Positions 8,580 through 17,733 of a DNA stretch of 64,000 bases are shown here, one piece after another (the stretch's first letter is position 1; the number at the start of each line of letters is the position of its first letter). The translations under genes were made by a program, and so were the position numbers. Origin of the DNA: Citreicella sp. C3M06 (lineage in GTDB: Bacteria; Pseudomonadota; Alphaproteobacteria; Rhodobacterales; Rhodobacteraceae); NCBI RefSeq assembly GCF_018860705.1, contig NZ_JAHKQA010000038.1:1-64000 (forward strand), in the 5' to 3' direction. The notes beneath the pieces are model-generated. The model was not told the DNA's origin. It saw only the letters and a program-made list of their open reading frames with translations, and ran no database searches.

Positions 8580-9523
8580 CCGAGCTTATCGACATCCTGC
8601 TCAGCGCCAGCTTCTGGGCCGCCATCCTGCGCATCGCCTCGCCGCTGATCTTCGCCACCATGGGAGAGCTGATCTGCGAGCGCGCCGGGGTGCTCAACCT
8701 CGGGATCGAAGGCATCATGGTGTTTGGCGCCTTCGCAGGCTGGGTCACCATCTATGCCGGGGGGCCGTTGTGGCTGGGTGTCGCCGTCGCCTTTGGCGCG
8801 GGCGCGCTGTTTGGCGCGCTGCACGGGTTGCTGACCATCCCCTTTGGCCTGTCGCAACATGTGGTCGGCCTTGGCATCACCATGCTGGCCACGGCGGCAG
8901 CCTATTACGCCTATCGCCTCGCCCTGCCCGAGGTCACCAACCCGCCGCGCATCACCCCGTTTCAGCCGCTGCACATCCCGGTGCTATCCGATATCCCTTG
9001 GTTCGGGCAGGCGCTATTCTCGCAAACGGCGCTGACATGGGCAGGCTTTGCCGTGACCGGGCTGACCGCGCTGATCCTGTATCGCACGCCGCTAGGCCTT
9101 GCCTTGCGCGCCGCCGGGGAAAACCCGCAGGCGGTCGAGGCGCAGGGCCTGTCGGTCACCGCGCTGCGCATGGGCGCGGTGATCACCGGATCGGGCCTGA
9201 TGGCTGTCGGCGGGGCGTTCCTGACCATGTCGGCCTTTTCCAGCTTTTTCTTCGAAATGGTCAACGGGCGCGGCTGGATCTGCATCGCGCTGGTGGTGTT
9301 CGGTGCGTGGAAGCCGGGCAAGGCGCTGCTGGGCGCGCTGCTGTTCGCCGGGTTCGACGCATTGCAGATCCGCTTGCAACAGACCGGGCTGGGGCAGGTC
9401 GTGCCCTATCAGGTGTTCCTGATGATCCCCTATCTTTTGTCGATCCTTGCGCTGATCGCCATGTCCCGCCGGGCCGAAGTCCCCGCGGCCCTGATGACCC
9501 CCTTCAATCGCGGAGACCGCTGA
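8576..9523 (+). CDS. BMP-type ABC transporter permease, subunit 2
   Basis: A 315-residue polytopic protein. The early segment with IFATMGELICERAGVLNLG is the strongly conserved N-terminal block of the second permease in BMP-type importers. Overlaps on both sides (ATGA with subunit 1, TGATG with the deaminase) show one translationally coupled operon. The function is inferred from family and operon: inner-membrane half of a nucleoside or nucleobase importer. Confidence 0.9.
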   Translation: MTELIDILLSASFWAAILRIASPLIFATMGELICERAGVLNLGIEGIMVFGAFAGWVTIYAGGPLWLGVAVAFGAGALFGALHGLLTIPFGLSQHVVGLGITMLATAAAYYAYRLALPEVTNPPRITPFQPLHIPVLSDIPWFGQALFSQTALTWAGFAVTGLTALILYRTPLGLALRAAGENPQAVEAQGLSVTALRMGAVITGSGLMAVGGAFLTMSAFSSFFFEMVNGRGWICIALVVFGAWKPGKALLGALLFAGFDALQIRLQQTGLGQVVPYQVFLMIPYLLSILALIAMSRRAEVPAALMTPFNRGDR

Positions 9524-10812
9524 TGGCCACATTCGACATTCTCGTCACCGGAGGCATCCTGCCCGACGGCACCGTCAAGGACATCGGCATCACCGGCGGC
9601 ACCATCAATGCCATCGGCGATCTGTCGGGCAGCGACGCGGGCGAGGTGATCGACGCCGCCGGCGATCTGGTCTCGCCGCCCTTCGTCGATCCGCATTTCC
9701 ACATGGACGCGACGCTGAGCTACGGCACGCCGCGCATCAACGCCTCCGGCACGCTGCTGGAGGGCATTGCGCTCTGGGGCGAGTTGAAGCAGATCGCCAC
9801 CGTCGACGAGATGGTGCAGCGCGCGCTGGCCTATTGCGACTGGGCGGTCAGCATGGGGTTGCTGGCGGTGCGCAGCCATGTCGACACCTGCGACGATACG
9901 CTTAAAGGGGTCGAGGCGCTTTTGCAGGTGCGCGAGGCGGTCAAGCCGTACCTCGATCTGCAACTGGTCGCCTTTCCGCAGGATGGGTTCTACCGCGATC
10001 CGACGGCGCGGGCGAATACCTTGCGCGCGCTCGACATGGGCGTCGACGTGGTCGGCGGCATCCCGCATTTCGAACGGACCATGGCGGATGGCGCCGCATC
10101 CGTGCGCGAGCTGTGCGAAATCGCGGCGGATCGCGGCCTGCTGGTCGATCTGCATTGCGATGAAAGCGACGATCCGATGTCGCGTCATATCGAAACGCTG
10201 TGCTACGAAACCCAGCGGCTGGGGCTGCAAGGGCGGGTGGCGGGCTCGCACCTGACCTCGATGCATTCGATGGACAACTACTATGTTTCGAAGCTTTTGC
10301 CGCTGATGGCCGAAGCGCAGATCGCGGCGATCCCGAACCCGCTGATCAACATCACCCTTCAGGGGCGGCACGATACCTTCCCCAAGCGGCGCGGTCTGAC
10401 GCGGGTCAAGGAAATGCAGGCGCAGGGCATTCGGGTCGGCTGGGGGCAGGATTGCGTGCGGGATCCCTGGTACTCGCTGGGCACGGCAGACATGCTGGAC
10501 GTGGCGTTCATGGGGCTGCACGTGGCGCAGATGACCTCTCCGGAAGAGATGCAGCGCTGTTTCACCATGGTGACCGAGGAGAATGCCAAAATCCTGCATC
10601 TGGATGACTACGGGCTGGCGGTTGGCAAGGCGGCGTCGCTGGTGGTGCTGGATGCTGGCTCGGCGATCGAGGCGCTACGGCTGCGGCCCGACCGGCTGTG
10701 CGTGATTTCGAAGGGAAAAGTGGTGTCGCGTCAGGCGCGCAACGACGCGCGGCTGGATCTGCCGGGACGGCCGGGCGCGGTGCGGCGACGCCACAAGCTG
10801 GCGGAGGGCTAG
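9523..10812 (+). CDS. codA: Cytosine deaminase-type amidohydrolase
   Basis: A 429-residue amidohydrolase-superfamily enzyme. Metal ligands are in DPHFHMD (about His58 and His60), DLHCDE (third His) and GQDCVRDPW (catalytic Asp), which line up with E. coli CodA blocks. It would deaminate cytosine to uracil or act on a related heterocycle. It starts in the stop codon of the permease, so the importer and deaminase are co-expressed, suggesting that the transported compound is the deaminase substrate or its precursor. The exact substrate (cytosine, creatinine-like or another base) is uncertain; the metal-site match is good. Confidence 0.82.
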   Translation: MATFDILVTGGILPDGTVKDIGITGGTINAIGDLSGSDAGEVIDAAGDLVSPPFVDPHFHMDATLSYGTPRINASGTLLEGIALWGELKQIATVDEMVQRALAYCDWAVSMGLLAVRSHVDTCDDTLKGVEALLQVREAVKPYLDLQLVAFPQDGFYRDPTARANTLRALDMGVDVVGGIPHFERTMADGAASVRELCEIAADRGLLVDLHCDESDDPMSRHIETLCYETQRLGLQGRVAGSHLTSMHSMDNYYVSKLLPLMAEAQIAAIPNPLINITLQGRHDTFPKRRGLTRVKEMQAQGIRVGWGQDCVRDPWYSLGTADMLDVAFMGLHVAQMTSPEEMQRCFTMVTEENAKILHLDDYGLAVGKAASLVVLDAGSAIEALRLRPDRLCVISKGKVVSRQARNDARLDLPGRPGAVRRRHKLAEG

Positions 10813-10885
10813 GCCGCTCCCGCGGACGAGGGCAAGTACTCGGAGGAGCGACAGCCGGGGGCTGGCCTCCGGACAAACGAAAGCC

Positions 10886-10945
10886 GGGGGCCAGCCCCCG
10901 AACCCCCGGGATATTTTCGGCCAGAAGAAGGGCGGGCGCGGCGCC
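10886..10945 (-). repeat. Dispersed intergenic repeat, copy 3 (ATATCCCGGGGG core type)
   Basis: Minus-oriented copy with the hairpin GGGGGCTGGCCCCC, the CCCGGGGG run, the ATATT core, TTCTTCTGG and a GGCGCC head. It sits between the convergent codA and smc genes. A partial second copy of the tail (GGGGGCTGGCC) lies just beside it near 10857, so the junction may hold a tail duplication. Convergent placement would suit a bidirectional terminator. Confidence 0.78.
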
Positions 10946-10963
10946 TTTGACTTACAGGAGAGG

Positions 10964-13900
10964 TCAGGCGACGAGCTTTTCGGCCCTTTTGAGATCGACC
11001 GAGACCAGTTGCGAGACGCCCTGTTCCTGCATCGTGACCCCGAACAGACGGTCCATCCGCGACATGGTCACAGCGTGATGCGTGATGATCAGGAAGCGGG
11101 TGTCGGTGCGGCGGCACATTTCATCCAGCAGGTCGCAGAAGCGCGTGACGTTGGCGTCATCGAGCGGCGCGTCGACCTCGTCGAGCACGCAGATCGGCGC
11201 GGGGTTGGCGATGAACACCGCAAAGATCAGCGCCATCGCGGTCAGGGTTTGTTCCCCGCCCGACAACAGCGACAGAGTCGAAAGCTTCTTGCCCGGCGGT
11301 TGGCACATGATTTCCAGCCCGGCCTCGAGCGGGTCGTCGGATTCGACCATCACGAGGTTGGCCTCGCCGCCGTTGAACAGATGCGTGAACAGCAGCCGGA
11401 AGTTGCTGTTCACCTGCTCGAACGCTGTGAGCAGCCGTTCGCGCCCTTCGCGGTTCAGCGAGGCAATGCCGGAGCGCAGGGTCTTGATCGCCTCTTCGAG
11501 GTCGGTCTTTTCGCTGGCGAGCGTGTCGTGTTCGGTCTGGATCTCTCGGGCGTCTTCCTCGGCGCGCAGGTTGACCGCGCCAAGCGCGTCGCGCTGGCGT
11601 TTCAGCCTGTTCACATCGGCTTCGATGCGATCTGACGGGGGCATGTCTTCGGGTGCGGTTTCAAGCCGGTCCAGCAGGTTTTGCGGCGTGGTTTCCTGAT
11701 CTTCGAGAATGCGGGCGGCGGCGGAATCGACCGTTTCGCGCGCGGCCTCGACGCGGGCCTCGGAGCGCGCCCGCGCTTCGCGTGCTTCGGAGGCGAGCCG
11801 TTCGGCGTCGCGCTCATGAGAGATGGCTTCGCGCAGGGCGGTTTCGGCCTGCACCAACGCCTCGGCTGCGGCGGCGCGGCGGGCCTCGTCGCGAGCGATG
11901 GTCTCGTTCAGCTCGTCGCGTTTTTCCGCCAGTTCGGCGGGCAGCGCGACGGCCTCTTCCAGTTCGTCCTCGGCGGCGGCCTTGCGCTCGGCCAGTTCCG
12001 CACTGCGCTTTTCCGCCGTGTCCAGACGGTTGCGCCAGCCCGACAGATCCCTCGCGACCTGTTGCGCCCGGCTTTTGCGGGCGTCGCCTTCGCGGCGCAG
12101 CTCATCATGGGCGGAGCGGCGGGTCATCATGGTCATGCGGGCGGCTTCAACCGTGACCTTGATGTCTTCGACCTCGGCGCGGGCAGTTTCCAGATCGCCC
12201 AGATCGGTGACGGCGCGCTCGGCTTCGAGCAGCTGCTTGCGCGCGGTTGTCGCGTCGTCTTCGTGGCGGGTGACCGCCATCGCAAGGCTTTCCAGCTTGC
12301 CCGTCGCCATGTTGCGGTCGGCCTCGGCGCGGTTGGCGGCGCGGACCATGTCATTCAGGTTCTGGTCGGCCAGACGGCGGGCCTCGCGGGCGTTTTTGTC
12401 GGCTTGGGTCTGTTGCGCCAGTGTCGCCACCAGAGTCTCATGCGCGGCGCGCATTTCATCGACGCGGGCGGTCGCCTCGGCCATCTCCTGCCTGAGCGTT
12501 TCAAGCTTGTTGCGCTGTTCCAGCCGCAGCGCGGCGGCAGAGGGCGCATCTTCGGCCCATGCGCGGTAGCCATCCCAGCGCCACAGATCGCCCTCGAGGC
12601 TGACCAGCCGCTGGCCGGGGCGCAGCAACGGTTGCAGGCGAGCGCCATCAACGGCAGAGGCAAGCCCGATCTGCGACATCCGCCGGCCCAGCACTTCGGG
12701 CGCCGAGACATGCTGCGACAATGCCGTCACCCCGGCGGGGAGCGGCTGGCTGTCGTCATAGGGGGGCAGCGCCGACCATCCGGTGGGGCCGTCGGCATCG
12801 ACTTCGGGGGCGCGCAGATCGTCGGCAAGCGCTGCGCCAAGCGCCTTTTCATAGCCTTGCTGCACCTGAAGCCGGTCGAGGATCTGACCGCCCTCGGCAG
12901 TGTCGCGATCGAGCATCCGGGCCAAGGCGGTGACCTCGGCGCGCAAGGCGTTGAACTCGCCCTCGGCGCTGGAACGTTCGGCGCGGGCCTCGGCCTCGAG
13001 ACTGGCGGTTTCAGAGCGCGCGGCGTCGGCTTCGGCGAGATGCTCTTCGGCGGCTTCGGCAGCCTCCTGCGCAGCTTCGGCGGCGTCGCGGGCGTCGTCC
13101 ATCAGCTGAGCGGCCTCGGCAGCCACATCGCCGGCCTGCGCCACGGCGGCGCGGGCACGGGCGGCCTCGCCATCATAGCGCTCGACCAGCCGCTTGGAAT
13201 CCGAAAGGAAGCGGTGCGCCGACTGGTGGCGGGCGGCAAGCCGCGCCACATCCTCGGTGCGCTGCGCAAGGTCGGCCTCGCGCTCGTGCAAGGTAGCGGC
13301 GGCTTCGGACGCGGCCTCGGAGGCTTCTTCAAGGCGTTCCTCATGCCCCTCGGCGGCATCGGCCAAGGCTTGCGCTTCGGCCTCGAGCTGGGCAATGGTT
13401 TCGCCGGCGTCGCGGTTCAACCCGCCTTCGCGCTCCATGTCCTTGGCCATCTGGGCGATGCGGCGGGTCAGCGCGGCAATGGTTTCAGCGGCGCGCCTTT
13501 CCTGATCTGACAGCGTGTCGCGCTGCACCGTCAGGCGCTGAAGGATCGCCGCCGCGATCGCCTCTTCCTCGCGCAGCGATGGCAGCTTTTCCTCGCGCTC
13601 GGCGCGCAGCTTTGCCGCGGCGCGGGCGGCGCCCTCGGCCTGCGCCGCGCCGGTGACGTGGCTGCGATATTCGGTCTCGGCGGCCAGACGGGCGTCGTCG
13701 GCTTCTTTCCAGCGACGGAACAGCAACAGCCCTTCGGCGCGGCGCAGCTCTTCGCCGATGGCGCGGTAGCGCGCCGCCTGCCGGGCTTGCCGGGCCAGTT
13801 GCCCGAGCTGTCCGGCCAGCTGTTCGACCACGTCATCGACGCGCAGCAGGTTGGCCTCGGCGCTCGACAGCTTCAGCTCCGCCTCGTGGCGACGCTGGTA

Positions 13901-14419
13901 CAGGCCGGAAATGCCCGCGGCTTCTTCGAGAATGCGCCGCCGGTTGCGCGGCTTGGCGTTGATCAGCTCGGCGATCTGTCCCTGCCGCACCAGCGCCGGA
14001 GAGGTCGAGCCGGTCGAAGCGTCGGCGAACAGCATCTGCACGTCGCGGGCGCGGGTTTCCTTGCCATTGGCCTTGTAGGCAGAGCCGACGTCGCGGGTGA
14101 TCCGGCGCACGATGTCGAGCTGGTCGGTATCATTGAACCCGGCCGGGGCGAGCCGGTCGGAATTGTCAATGGTCAGGCAGACCTCGGCGAAATTGCGCGC
14201 CGGGCGGGTCGAGGCACCCGCGAAGATCACGTCTTCCATGCCCGATCCGCGCATCGCCTTGGCGCGGGTTTCCCCCATCACCCAGCGCAGCGCCTCGAGC
14301 AGGTTGGACTTGCCGCAGCCATTGGGCCCGACCACGCCGGTCAGCCCGTCGGCAATGACAAGTTCCGTGGGATCGACGAAGCTCTTGAAGCCTGATAGCC
14401 GAAGACGTGAGAACTGCAC
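10964..14419 (-). CDS. smc: Chromosome segregation/condensin ATPase SMC
   Basis: A 1151-residue SMC protein. The N-terminal head has Walker A GPNGCGKSN at 31-39. Long Ala/Glu/Arg-rich coiled coils flank a central hinge at about 520-640. The C-terminal head has the signature LSGGEQTLTAMAL and Walker B ICVLDEVDAPLDDANV. Length matches bacterial SMC (about 1150-1190). It organises the chromosome with ScpA and ScpB, which are not in the window. It is transcribed alone and convergent with codA. A perfect DnaA-box sequence lies about 95 bases upstream of its start. Confidence 0.96.
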   Translation of the reverse strand: MQFSRLRLSGFKSFVDPTELVIADGLTGVVGPNGCGKSNLLEALRWVMGETRAKAMRGSGMEDVIFAGASTRPARNFAEVCLTIDNSDRLAPAGFNDTDQLDIVRRITRDVGSAYKANGKETRARDVQMLFADASTGSTSPALVRQGQIAELINAKPRNRRRILEEAAGISGLYQRRHEAELKLSSAEANLLRVDDVVEQLAGQLGQLARQARQAARYRAIGEELRRAEGLLLFRRWKEADDARLAAETEYRSHVTGAAQAEGAARAAAKLRAEREEKLPSLREEEAIAAAILQRLTVQRDTLSDQERRAAETIAALTRRIAQMAKDMEREGGLNRDAGETIAQLEAEAQALADAAEGHEERLEEASEAASEAAATLHEREADLAQRTEDVARLAARHQSAHRFLSDSKRLVERYDGEAARARAAVAQAGDVAAEAAQLMDDARDAAEAAQEAAEAAEEHLAEADAARSETASLEAEARAERSSAEGEFNALRAEVTALARMLDRDTAEGGQILDRLQVQQGYEKALGAALADDLRAPEVDADGPTGWSALPPYDDSQPLPAGVTALSQHVSAPEVLGRRMSQIGLASAVDGARLQPLLRPGQRLVSLEGDLWRWDGYRAWAEDAPSAAALRLEQRNKLETLRQEMAEATARVDEMRAAHETLVATLAQQTQADKNAREARRLADQNLNDMVRAANRAEADRNMATGKLESLAMAVTRHEDDATTARKQLLEAERAVTDLGDLETARAEVEDIKVTVEAARMTMMTRRSAHDELRREGDARKSRAQQVARDLSGWRNRLDTAEKRSAELAERKAAAEDELEEAVALPAELAEKRDELNETIARDEARRAAAAEALVQAETALREAISHERDAERLASEAREARARSEARVEAARETVDSAAARILEDQETTPQNLLDRLETAPEDMPPSDRIEADVNRLKRQRDALGAVNLRAEEDAREIQTEHDTLASEKTDLEEAIKTLRSGIASLNREGRERLLTAFEQVNSNFRLLFTHLFNGGEANLVMVESDDPLEAGLEIMCQPPGKKLSTLSLLSGGEQTLTAMALIFAVFIANPAPICVLDEVDAPLDDANVTRFCDLLDEMCRRTDTRFLIITHHAVTMSRMDRLFGVTMQEQGVSQLVSVDLKRAEKLVA

Positions 14420-14514
14420 CTGATACTGCCCTGATTCCGTTGCGCCGGACAGTTTCGCCGTTGCAGGCCGGTACTGTCAAACCATTTGGCCTGCATATCG
14501 CGGATGATCACAGA

Positions 14515-14523
14515 TTATCCACA
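14515..14523 (+). promoter_or_regulatory. Perfect DnaA-box sequence in the smc upstream region
   Basis: TTATCCACA occurs once in the 189-base gap between smc and the divergent GNAT gene. It matches the consensus DnaA box. A single 9-mer in 64 kb can occur by chance, but its position in the smc promoter region is suggestive. Confidence 0.35.
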
Positions 14524-14608
14524 AGATATTGCGTGAACCACGACCATCTAAGGGATTGACCTACGGAATGTTAGCGCGTTTCATCGCCGGACTGAAACGG
14601 AGCTGCCA

Positions 14609-15073
14609 ATGCCTCTTGCCATAACACTGGTTTCGCCCCGCGATCCGCGCGCTGCTGCCCTGCTTGCCGAAAGCCATGCGCTGATGGATTCGCTGTTTCC
14701 ACCCGAAGCCAACGCATATCTTGATATCGAGGCACTGTGCGATCCGTCGGTCACGTTTTACGGCGCGGTGGAAGATGGCGAATTGCTGGGCTGCGCCGCG
14801 CTGGCACACAAGGATGGCTATGGCGAGGTGAAGTCGATGTTCGTAGCCCCGGTGGCACGCGGCATCGGCGTGGCGCGACGGCTGCTCGAACATCTCGAAG
14901 CCGCCGCCGAGCGCGAAGGGCTGCATCTTCTACGCCTGGAGACAGGCGACAAGCTGGCGGCTGCGGTGTCGCTCTACGAGCGCTACGGCTACACAAGGCG
15001 TGAGCCATTCGGCGGCTATCAGACCAACGGCTCCAGCCTGTTCTACGAAAAGGCGGTCAGCGCGCCATCTTGA
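14609..15073 (+). CDS. GNAT-family N-acetyltransferase
   Basis: A 154-residue acetyltransferase. The acetyl-CoA-binding motif A is visible as FVAPVARGIGVARRLLEHLE (about 89-108), and the C-terminal LYERYGYTRREPFGGY is typical of PhnO/YafP-like GNATs. The substrate is unknown. A candidate promoter TTGACC (14556-14561) with a 17-base spacer and TTTCAT lies upstream, and GGAG precedes the ATG. Its stop abuts the stop of the convergent lipoprotein gene with no gap. Confidence 0.85.
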   Translation: MPLAITLVSPRDPRAAALLAESHALMDSLFPPEANAYLDIEALCDPSVTFYGAVEDGELLGCAALAHKDGYGEVKSMFVAPVARGIGVARRLLEHLEAAAEREGLHLLRLETGDKLAAAVSLYERYGYTRREPFGGYQTNGSSLFYEKAVSAPS

Positions 15074-15472
15074 TCAGCGCTTGGAGCATTCCAGCGTTGC
15101 CTCGCCGCCCAGACGATCGTTGATGTAGCTACCCATGATGTCGCAGGAGATGATGCGCTTGCGCGGCTCCTTCGGGGCCGGGCGGCCATGGCAGCTAAGC
15201 CCCATCACCATCACCGCCGGATCGCCCGTCACCCATGCCGGCTTGCAGCCGGTTTCAAGGAAGACCGCTTTTTGCGCCCGCTCGGAAATCGGGCCGTAGC
15301 GGGCCGGGAATTCGGGATTGGTGCGGATCACTTCGGCCATGTCATCCCTGAACCGCATCACGAAGGTCGACCCCTCGACCTTGCGCGTGACCGGCGTTAC
15401 GCCATAGAACCCCGGCCCCCCCATGTTGCAGGCGGCCAACAAGGCCACGAAGCTGAGGCTGATGTTTTTCAT
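15074..15472 (-). CDS. Small predicted lipoprotein of unknown function
   Basis: A 132-residue protein beginning MKNISLSFVALLAACNMGG, a short signal with lipobox LLAAC (Cys15), so probably lipid-anchored in the envelope. Mature-domain cysteines occur in ETGCKPAW, GLSCHGR, IISCDIM and ATLECSKR, which is an even number and may form disulfides. I recognise no domain. It resembles uncharacterised lipoproteins of Rhodobacteraceae in style. Confidence 0.7.
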   Translation of the reverse strand: MKNISLSFVALLAACNMGGPGFYGVTPVTRKVEGSTFVMRFRDDMAEVIRTNPEFPARYGPISERAQKAVFLETGCKPAWVTGDPAVMVMGLSCHGRPAPKEPRKRIISCDIMGSYINDRLGGEATLECSKR

Positions 15473-15633
15473 CTCGTCATTAGACGGCCAAATTGGTTAA
15501 CAGCTGCTGAACGTTGCTACCTTGGCACGTTCAGCCCACGCGCCTTTCGGTTTCGAGATGGCCGCTGCGACATCTTGGCATGGAACCGGCTCTGCGCGGG
15601 CTCGTTCGGTTTATAGAAAGATGGAGAGCGATC

Positions 15634-16200
15634 ATGACCGATCATGCCGACAGCACCAACCGCCGCACGCCACGGCCCCTGCGCCCCGACTGGCGCTGGA
15701 TGCTCATTCTTGGCGCCCTGCTGATCGTCGGCGGGCTGATGGCGTTTCTCAACCCGTTCGCTGCATCGCTGACGGCCGTGGCCATTGCCGGGGGCATTTT
15801 CACCCTCGGGGGGGCCATTCAGATGTGGATCGCATTTCAGGACGAGGGTGGCGGCGTCGGGCGCGGGCTCTCGGGCCTTCTGGGCCTGCTGATCCTTGCC
15901 TTCGGCGTGTCGCTGATCGCCAACCCGCTGATGGGCATCGTGTCGCTGACGCTGCTCATTGCGGGCTTCTTCATCGCCTCGGGCGTGCTGCGGATCTGGC
16001 TGGGGCTGATGATGCGCCATCTGCCCGGCTGGGGCTGGCTGGTCGCATCGGGGGCCGTCTCGTTGATCCTTGGCGTGCTGGTCATCGTCGCGCTTCCCAG
16101 TGAACCCGGCAGCTTGCTGGGCCTGTTCCTAGGCGTCGACCTGCTAAGCACCGGCGTCGGGCTGACCGCGCTGTCGTTGAAGATCCGCGCCCGGCGCTAG
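15634..16200 (+). CDS. HdeD/DUF308-family membrane protein
   Basis: A 188-residue protein with about six hydrophobic segments after a polar, Arg/Pro-rich 20-residue N-terminus. Paired segments of the type ILGALLIVGGLMAFLNP and VASGAVSLILGVLVIVALP are characteristic of the HdeD (acid-stress membrane protein) repeat. The role outside enterobacteria is unknown. ATG 15634 is chosen for the upstream GGAGAG; the open frame extends 40 codons further but without family similarity. Its 3' end overlaps the convergent mipZ by 4 bases. Confidence 0.78.
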   Translation: MTDHADSTNRRTPRPLRPDWRWMLILGALLIVGGLMAFLNPFAASLTAVAIAGGIFTLGGAIQMWIAFQDEGGGVGRGLSGLLGLLILAFGVSLIANPLMGIVSLTLLIAGFFIASGVLRIWLGLMMRHLPGWGWLVASGAVSLILGVLVIVALPSEPGSLLGLFLGVDLLSTGVGLTALSLKIRARR

Positions 16201-17006
16201 AATTTGACGGTGACGCCCGGCAGGTTGATGGTGACCAGCAGGTCGCGCAATTCCTGCCGCGCGGCAACGTTCGAGATATTCAGCGCCCGCACCCCGATAT
16301 CGCGCAGATCGAGCAGCGTCAGCCCGCGCGGAAACAGTTCGCGAAAGATCACCCGCTCGGAAAACCCCGGCGCGATGCGGAAACCGATCCGCTTGGAGAG
16401 CCGATCAAGCGCGCTCTCCATCTTCTGCTTGTTGATCATCTGCTGCACGCCAAGCCGGTTGCGCAGCACGATCCAGTCGATCGGCGGGCGCCCGGTTTGC
16501 GCCCGCAACTGGCGCGCCCCCCAGACCATTTCGGAATAGACTGACGGGCCAAGAATGCGATCCGTCGCGCCGTCGATCCGCGCCAGCAAGTCGAAATCGA
16601 TGAAACTGTCGTTGAGCGGCGTGATCAGCGTGTCAGCCATCGAATGCGCGACCTGGCTCAGCCGTGTGTGCGAACCGGGGCAGTCGATCAGGATGAAATC
16701 CGACTGCGGCTCGAGGATCGCCAGCGCCTCGGTCAGACGGCGGTCGTTGACGTTTTCGCCGGGGGCAAGCTGTTCGGGCGCAACCTCGGGAAGTTCGATG
16801 TACCGGGGGGTCGGCAGGTCGATGCCCTTGGAATCAAGAAACGCCGTCCGGTTCTGACAATAGCGCCCCATGGTCTTTTGCCGCATGTCGAGATCAAGCG
16901 TACCCACCCGGTGACCCATGCGCACCAGCGCGGTCGCCACATGCATCGAGACGGTGGATTTCCCCGCCCCGCCCTTCTCGTTTCCGACAACAATGATATG
17001 CGCCAC
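16197..17006 (-). CDS. mipZ: Division-plane positioning ATPase MipZ
   Basis: A 269-residue ParA/MinD-superfamily ATPase with deviant Walker A KGGAGKST (about 11-18), then DLDMRQKTMGRY, and FILIDCPGSHTRLS as the Walker B/switch region. This pattern is the MipZ subgroup of alphaproteobacteria, which forms gradients from the cell poles and blocks FtsZ assembly away from midcell. Length is near that of Caulobacter MipZ (about 274). Its partner ParB is not in the window. Confidence 0.9.
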   Translation of the reverse strand: MAHIIVVGNEKGGAGKSTVSMHVATALVRMGHRVGTLDLDMRQKTMGRYCQNRTAFLDSKGIDLPTPRYIELPEVAPEQLAPGENVNDRRLTEALAILEPQSDFILIDCPGSHTRLSQVAHSMADTLITPLNDSFIDFDLLARIDGATDRILGPSVYSEMVWGARQLRAQTGRPPIDWIVLRNRLGVQQMINKQKMESALDRLSKRIGFRIAPGFSERVIFRELFPRGLTLLDLRDIGVRALNISNVAARQELRDLLVTINLPGVTVKF

Positions 17007-17114
17007 ATCTGCCTCATCTGTTGGGGTCCGGATCTGCCGCCCGGCCCAATCGCGCTACCTCATCAAGACGTGATCGGCAAGATCTTGCCCAGATTTCCGC
17101 CCCTCGGAAACGAC

Positions 17115-17143
17115 AAAAGCCCGACCGCAAGGCCGGGCTTTGA
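17115..17143 (-). terminator. Intrinsic terminator downstream of the F0 ATP synthase operon
   Basis: On the minus strand the stem AAAGCCCGGCC / GGTCGGGCTTT closes a TTGC-type tetraloop with one mismatch and is followed by a T-rich tract (TTTTGTCGTTT). It lies about 20 bases past the atpF stop. Confidence 0.8.
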
Positions 17144-17164
17144 CAGATTGCTGAAACCGCGGGA

Positions 17165-17728
17165 TCAGTGCAGCTTGGCACCGACTTCCAAGATGGAATC
17201 GTCGATCATACGGTCCTTGTCGGCAGCCGAGGTCTGCTGGGCAATCACGTCCCGCGCAGCGGCAACCGCCACCATCGCAGCGCGATCGCGCACGTCTTTC
17301 ACCGCTGCGGACTGCGCCGAGGCGATCTGCTCTTCGGCGGCCTGCAAACGGCGCGCGATGGTCGCTTCAAGATCCTTGTGCGCCTGCGCCGCAGCCGCTT
17401 CGGCCTCGACCCGGGCGTTTTTCACGATGCTGTCGGCCTGCGCCGCAACCTCACCCTGCTTGCGCTCGTAAGAGGCCAGCAGCGTCTGCGCTTCTTCGCG
17501 CAGGGCGCGGGCTTCGTCGAGCTCGTTGCGGATGCCGGTCGAACGCTTGTCGAGCAGGTTGCCCAGCAGCGACGGCACCTTGAAATACACAAGCACCCCA
17601 AGGAACAGCAGGAAGCCGATCAGCACCACGAAATCGGTGTTGCGCAGCGAGAAGAACGGGCCGGATGCGGCCAGCGCGGGGCTGGCTGCAAACATGCCAA
17701 AAGCGGTGGTCAGGGTCAGCTTGCGCAT
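17165..17728 (-). CDS. atpF: ATP synthase F0 subunit b
   Basis: A 187-residue peripheral-stalk protein. One membrane segment (about 34-52, LIGFLLFLGVLVYFK) is followed by a long Ala/Glu/Arg-rich helix that dimerises with b'. The N-terminus (MRKLTLTTAFGMFAASPALA) looks like a cleavable signal, which is unusual for a b subunit. ATG 17728 is preferred over 17737 because AAAGGA is 8 bases upstream of it and would touch the other. It starts 5 bases after the atpX stop. Confidence 0.93.
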   Translation of the reverse strand: MRKLTLTTAFGMFAASPALAASGPFFSLRNTDFVVLIGFLLFLGVLVYFKVPSLLGNLLDKRSTGIRNELDEARALREEAQTLLASYERKQGEVAAQADSIVKNARVEAEAAAAQAHKDLEATIARRLQAAEEQIASAQSAAVKDVRDRAAMVAVAAARDVIAQQTSAADKDRMIDDSILEVGAKLH

Positions 17729-17733
17729 GTCTC

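Noticed and set aside
8770-9522. One 680-codon frame joining the second BMP permease region to the deaminase
   Set aside because: Its first 250 codons are the permease gene read in another frame; the deaminase starts at the TGATG overlap at 9523.
11681-13510. 609-codon plus-strand frame opposite smc
   Set aside because: It is the mirror of the SMC coiled coil (Gly/Phe/Leu/Arg-rich); SMC itself has all expected motifs on the minus strand.
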